Part shown: in pieces, positions 5,881-8,447 of the stretch | How the letters are laid out: each line of letters begins with the position of its first letter | Position numbering within the stretch: position 1 is the stretch's first letter | NCBI GenBank assembly: GCA_003661105.1 | Contig: QMVM01000081.1 | Location: 1 to 8,447, forward strand | Source: Methanosarcinales archaeon | Lineage (GTDB): Archaea; Halobacteriota; Methanosarcinia; Methanosarcinales; Methanogasteraceae | Length of the DNA: 8,447 bases | Reading direction: 5' to 3' | Position numbers and translations under genes: made by a program | Notes under the pieces: generated by a model | Seen by the model: the letters and a program-made list of their open reading frames with translations, nothing else | Database searches by the model: none | Told to the model about the DNA's origin: nothing

Positions 5881-6370
5881 ATGAATAAAAGAACGAACGC
5901 CGCCCAGAAAACAGGGGCATGATAAGCCACCAACCGATCCTGCCAACATCGCAAAAACTTTACTGTTGGAAACGTATCCGGAATCGTCAAATAGGTTGGC
6001 TGAAAGGTTCTTGCTTCTATTCCAGGAGAAATTGGGCATAAGCAGCAGTTTTTCTTACAAAACAATAGAACGCGGATACGATCGAAAGCGAGTGAACGAG
6101 ATTCCAGATGAAATCATGGTGATAACCAATGATTCAGAAGCAAGGGGGCTATGGGGGTATGATATGCAATATTTGCTCTGAGAGGGCTTTTATGAGTGGT
6201 TATGAAATTATCACGTGCGTTCGCTATGCCTTCGGCGATGCTTCGCATTCGGAAACGGTCAATTCGATGGTGAAGTACCGGTTTGGCGCAGCCGCTTGAG
6301 GAAACGGACTGAATCGCGGAAGGAGACTGAGATGCGTCCCAAAGCCACGCATACCGCTAAGATTATATAG
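5881..6370 (+). pseudogene. Decayed DDE-type transposase (N- and C-terminal parts, frameshifted, centre deleted)
   Basis: Three reading segments join into a transposase pattern. From ATG 5881 the frame gives MNKRTNAAQKTG and stops at 5920. A shift to the frame open from 5885 to 6181 gives PANIAKTLLLETYPES, AERFLLLFQEKLGISSSFSY and KTIERGYDRKRVNEI, the N-terminal pattern of transposases I recall from Methanosarcina-like archaea. A third frame, with an in-frame ATG at 6192 and a stop at 6297, gives FGDASHSETVNSMVKYRFGA. A last frame (6296-6370) gives LRKRTESRKETEMRPK. SETVNSMVKYRFG plus LRKRTESRK matches the usual C-terminal ESVNSMIKRKFG-type segment around the third catalytic acid. Joined, this is only about 155 codons, so most of the catalytic core is missing; the junction lies near 6140-6190. 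It cannot encode an active enzyme. The IS family and terminal inverted repeats could not be determined. Confidence 0.72.
6363..6370 (+). promoter_or_regulatory. TATA box for the AI-2E-family gene, overlapping the transposase remnant end
   Basis: TTATATAG is centred about 29 bases before ATG 6396, which puts the transcription start about 2-5 bases before the ATG, so the message is nearly leaderless. Its TAG is also the stop of the final transposase segment. No Shine-Dalgarno is close enough to the ATG; AGGAG at 6375-6379 is about 16 bases away. Confidence 0.6.
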
Positions 6371-6395
6371 TGTCAGGAGCAGAGTAAGATTGGAA

Positions 6396-7481
6396 ATGGA
6401 CTCTCGTAGGAAGTTTAAGTGGATTGCAAATGTGACGATCATCTGTGTGGCTCTTGCGGTGCTATATGTCACAAAGGCATTCATAGTAACTATAATGTGG
6501 AGTTTCTTAGTTGCCTATCTTCTGTACCCGCTCTACGCATACCTCCTTCGCATCACCAAAAATAAGCAAGTTTCGGCATTGCTAACCCTATTACTGGTCT
6601 TTGCCATATTCATGGTCTGTCTCATCGTGGTGCTCGACGCATTGGTAACCGAGGTGACAGCCCTCATGGGATCTCAGTATGCCCCTCAAGATACGATAAA
6701 CAACTTTTTAATATACACAAGCGGCGTTGCAGAAAGATATGTCCCGGACGCATCTCTGTACACAGGAGAGGTGAGCAAAGCATTCGAAAATTTTTCCAAA
6801 GATATTATACCGGATACACTCTCACTCGCGGCAGGCATGTTGACAGGAATTGCCACCAAAACAATGATCTATATTATGCAGTTCCTTGTCGCTATACTGC
6901 TCGTCTATTATCTCTTGATCGATGGCAAGAACGCGTTAAATACAGCCACATACCTCTTACCGGAAAGAGGACTCGTCTTGAAGTTCCTTGATGAGTTAAA
7001 ACCCATCTATCACAGTCTCTTCAACGTATATCTCATCACCTGTCTGCTGATCGGAGCCATTGCAGCAATCGGATTTTTCCTGCTCGGGATATCGTATCCG
7101 CTCCTCTGGGGCATCATCATAGCTATCGTTGCGCTGATCCCACTTATTGGGGCGAATATGGTCTATACTCCAATGGCACTCTATTATCTGATAATTCAGG
7201 AGTACACACTTGGTGTGGCTATACTGGTCTTCGGAATAATCTTTTTAACCGTGATCCCTGATAACGTCATCCGCCCCCGCCTTGCCAAGCAGGGTGCATC
7301 GATACACCCCGTAATTACCATTCTATCGTTTGCTGCACCGCTCTTTGTGCTCGGTGCAGTGGGCATCGTAGTCGGACCTGCCCTGTACGGTTTCCTTCTC
7401 GCAGTATACAGGACAAATGTCCGGTACGGGGAGGAAATGGCGAAAGAAGCGGCTCTGGAGGACAGGGAGCCCATGTCATAG
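6396..7481 (+). CDS. AI-2E/PerM-family (UPF0118) transporter-like membrane protein
   Basis: A 361-residue polytopic membrane protein of the AI-2E transport family (PF01594 type), normal in length. Hydrophobic segments lie near 10-26, 28-50, 61-83, 145-175 (possibly two), 211-232, 234-256, 268-288 and 303-336. A soluble part spans about 90-140 between the third and fourth. Family marks are the YYLLIDG motif after the central segment (171-177), PLIGANMVYTPMALYYLI (249-266), and the highly typical PDNVIRPRL (288-296) followed by HPVITILSFAAPLFVLGAVGIVVGPAL. ATG 6396 was preferred over TTG 6390 because it fits the TATA box and there is no ribosome site for the TTG. Members have been linked to autoinducer-2 export and to Na+(Li+)/H+ antiport, but most archaeal ones are uncharacterised, so the substrate is unknown. 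It stands alone, converging with the U32 gene 37 bases away. Confidence 0.92.
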   Translation: MDSRRKFKWIANVTIICVALAVLYVTKAFIVTIMWSFLVAYLLYPLYAYLLRITKNKQVSALLTLLLVFAIFMVCLIVVLDALVTEVTALMGSQYAPQDTINNFLIYTSGVAERYVPDASLYTGEVSKAFENFSKDIIPDTLSLAAGMLTGIATKTMIYIMQFLVAILLVYYLLIDGKNALNTATYLLPERGLVLKFLDELKPIYHSLFNVYLITCLLIGAIAAIGFFLLGISYPLLWGIIIAIVALIPLIGANMVYTPMALYYLIIQEYTLGVAILVFGIIFLTVIPDNVIRPRLAKQGASIHPVITILSFAAPLFVLGAVGIVVGPALYGFLLAVYRTNVRYGEEMAKEAALEDREPMS

Positions 7482-7518
7482 GGGGCGGTCACAGGATAAT
7501 CGTCCGGCTGAATGAATA

Positions 7519-8447
7519 TTAAGGAGCCGGCATCCGTCCAACCTTGAAGACCCGGTCATTCTCCCTGACCCGATCCCGCACGCCCAGACCCACCTCCTGC
7601 CCTGACTCTGCCGCTGAAATGAATTTCCCAGCCATGACCAGCGATTCGACCTCCTGCTCAATGTAGGTGGTGGAGCCCTCGATGATGATCCTGTCCCCGA
7701 CAGTCAGACCCTGTTCGAGCAGCCGCACAGCCGCAGCACACCTCTTTGGGTAATAGTTCAGAACCACGCCGACCGCCTGCCGTTGTACCGGTGACGCATT
7801 CATATCAGACTCGTAGCCAAGCCCTTCCGGACCGGGCACTCCGAAATAGAAACCGGTGGAAAATCCGCGGTTGTATTCCAGTTCCAGCCGCCCCTTCAAT
7901 TCCTGTGCCTGCTTGGTAGTGTACGAGCCATCCCGGCAGGCATCCAGCGCTTTACGGTAGCATTCTGACACGACAGCCGTGTATCCGGAATTTCGCAACC
8001 TGCCTTCCACTTTGAAGGCACAAACTCCTGTATCTATCAATTCTGGCAGGTGTTCGATCATGCATAGGTCTTTTGCGCTTAACAGGTATTTGCCGCCCAG
8101 TTCAACCTCTGCCCCGGAGTTATCGGTAAGCGTCCATGGCCACCGGCACGGCTGGGCGCAGTCGCCGCAGTTTGCAGACCTTCCGAGCAGGTACGCTGAG
8201 AGGTAGCAGCGACCCGATACTGCCTGACACATTGCGCCGTGCACAAAGACTTCAAGCTCCATCCCGGTCTGCTCCCGAATCTCCCTGATCTGGTGAATGT
8301 TAAGCTCCCGCGACAGTATCACGCGGCTTGCACCAAGCGTTTCGTAGAACTCGACAGCTCTTTTGTTGGATACGTTTGCCTGTGTGGAAATGTGCACTCG
8401 AAGACCGCGGTCTAAAGCCGCACAGATCACGGCGGGGTCCCACGCGA
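7519..8447 (-). CDS. Peptidase U32-family protein (YegQ/RlhA/UbiU-like), N-terminus outside window
   Basis: The frame is open to the window edge, so GTG 8430 is not the start; about 308 residues are visible. The fragment opens in the TIM-barrel-like core with HISTQANVSN and ILSREL. It then shows the U32 signature in full, E-V-F-V-H-G-A-M-C, six residues, C, with YLS after it (around 65-83 of the visible part). A cysteine cluster, NCGDC then CAQPC, follows, and then LLSAKDLCMIEHLPELI and CAFKVEGRLRN. A C-terminal beta-barrel-like domain from about 223 (QAVGVVLNYYPKR onward) is also typical. Characterised relatives RlhA, TrhP/YegQ and UbiU/UbiV act in RNA or quinone hydroxylation, and UbiU/UbiV carry a 4Fe-4S cluster on conserved cysteines; the cysteines here suggest a similar cluster. 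The name peptidase is historical and protease activity is doubtful. Which substrate it modifies in this organism cannot be told. Confidence 0.9.
   Translation of the reverse strand, partial: AWDPAVICAALDRGLRVHISTQANVSNKRAVEFYETLGASRVILSRELNIHQIREIREQTGMELEVFVHGAMCQAVSGRCYLSAYLLGRSANCGDCAQPCRWPWTLTDNSGAEVELGGKYLLSAKDLCMIEHLPELIDTGVCAFKVEGRLRNSGYTAVVSECYRKALDACRDGSYTTKQAQELKGRLELEYNRGFSTGFYFGVPGPEGLGYESDMNASPVQRQAVGVVLNYYPKRCAAAVRLLEQGLTVGDRIIIEGSTTYIEQEVESLVMAGKFISAAESGQEVGLGVRDRVRENDRVFKVGRMPAP

Noticed and set aside
5721..6065. 114-codon open frame on the - strand
   Set aside because: It is opposite the transposase remnant, whose + strand segments match a known protein pattern; the - strand product does not.
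6206..6252. GC-rich ATGC...GCAT imperfect palindrome within CCTTCGGCGATGCTTCG
   Set aside because: It lies inside the C-terminal transposase segment and is explained by its codons; pairing is weak.
6396..7481. Naming the gene as an autoinducer-2 exporter
   Set aside because: The family name comes from a few bacterial members; nothing in this sequence or its neighbours points to autoinducer-2.
7196..7492. 98-codon open frame on the - strand
   Set aside because: It is antisense to the conserved C-terminal half of the AI-2E-family protein and has no pattern of its own.
1..8447. CRISPR array, tRNA or rRNA genes
   Set aside because: No regularly spaced repeats and no tRNA or rRNA sequence features were found by reading either strand.

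Overview
The window looks like a chromosomal segment of a methanogen- or ANME-type euryarchaeon. The evidence is archaeal TATA boxes placed for leaderless or nearly leaderless transcripts, an archaea-specific HTH regulator family, an archaeal double-HTH protein carrying the FQCS motif, Thr/Pro-linker lipoproteins, and a transposase remnant of a type I associate with Methanosarcina-like genomes. The exact taxon cannot be read from the sequence alone.

Left part (1-2579, + strand): four tightly spaced genes read in one direction. They are the C-terminal part of a surface protein with Ig-like domains and one membrane anchor (2-646), a divergent tubulin/FtsZ-superfamily GTPase (660-1760), an unrecognised 91-residue protein (1773-2048) and a two-HTH protein (2055-2579). 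Gaps are 13, 12 and 6 bases, so they are probably co-transcribed. This is the best candidate for a poorly described system: a membrane-anchored surface protein made together with its own cytoskeletal GTPase. The operon promoter and the surface-protein N-terminus lie upstream of the window.

Middle (2580-5463, - strand): a converging three-gene operon. A TATA box drives an archaeal HTH regulator (5428-4457). The regulator overlaps, through ATGA, a Thr/Pro-linker lipoprotein (4460-3858), followed 14 bases later by a NitT/TauT-type substrate-binding lipoprotein (3843-2833). A hairpin plus T-run ends the unit. No ABC permease or ATPase gene is present.

Region 5464-6395 has no intact gene. It carries a CCACAG-type inverted repeat, two small overlapping hairpins, and a decayed transposase with N- and C-terminal parts recognisable in different frames. 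The last codons of the remnant coincide with the TATA box of the next gene.

Right part (6396-8447): an AI-2E/PerM-family membrane protein on the + strand, converging with a peptidase-U32-family protein on the - strand whose N-terminus runs off the window. No tRNA, rRNA or CRISPR array was seen.
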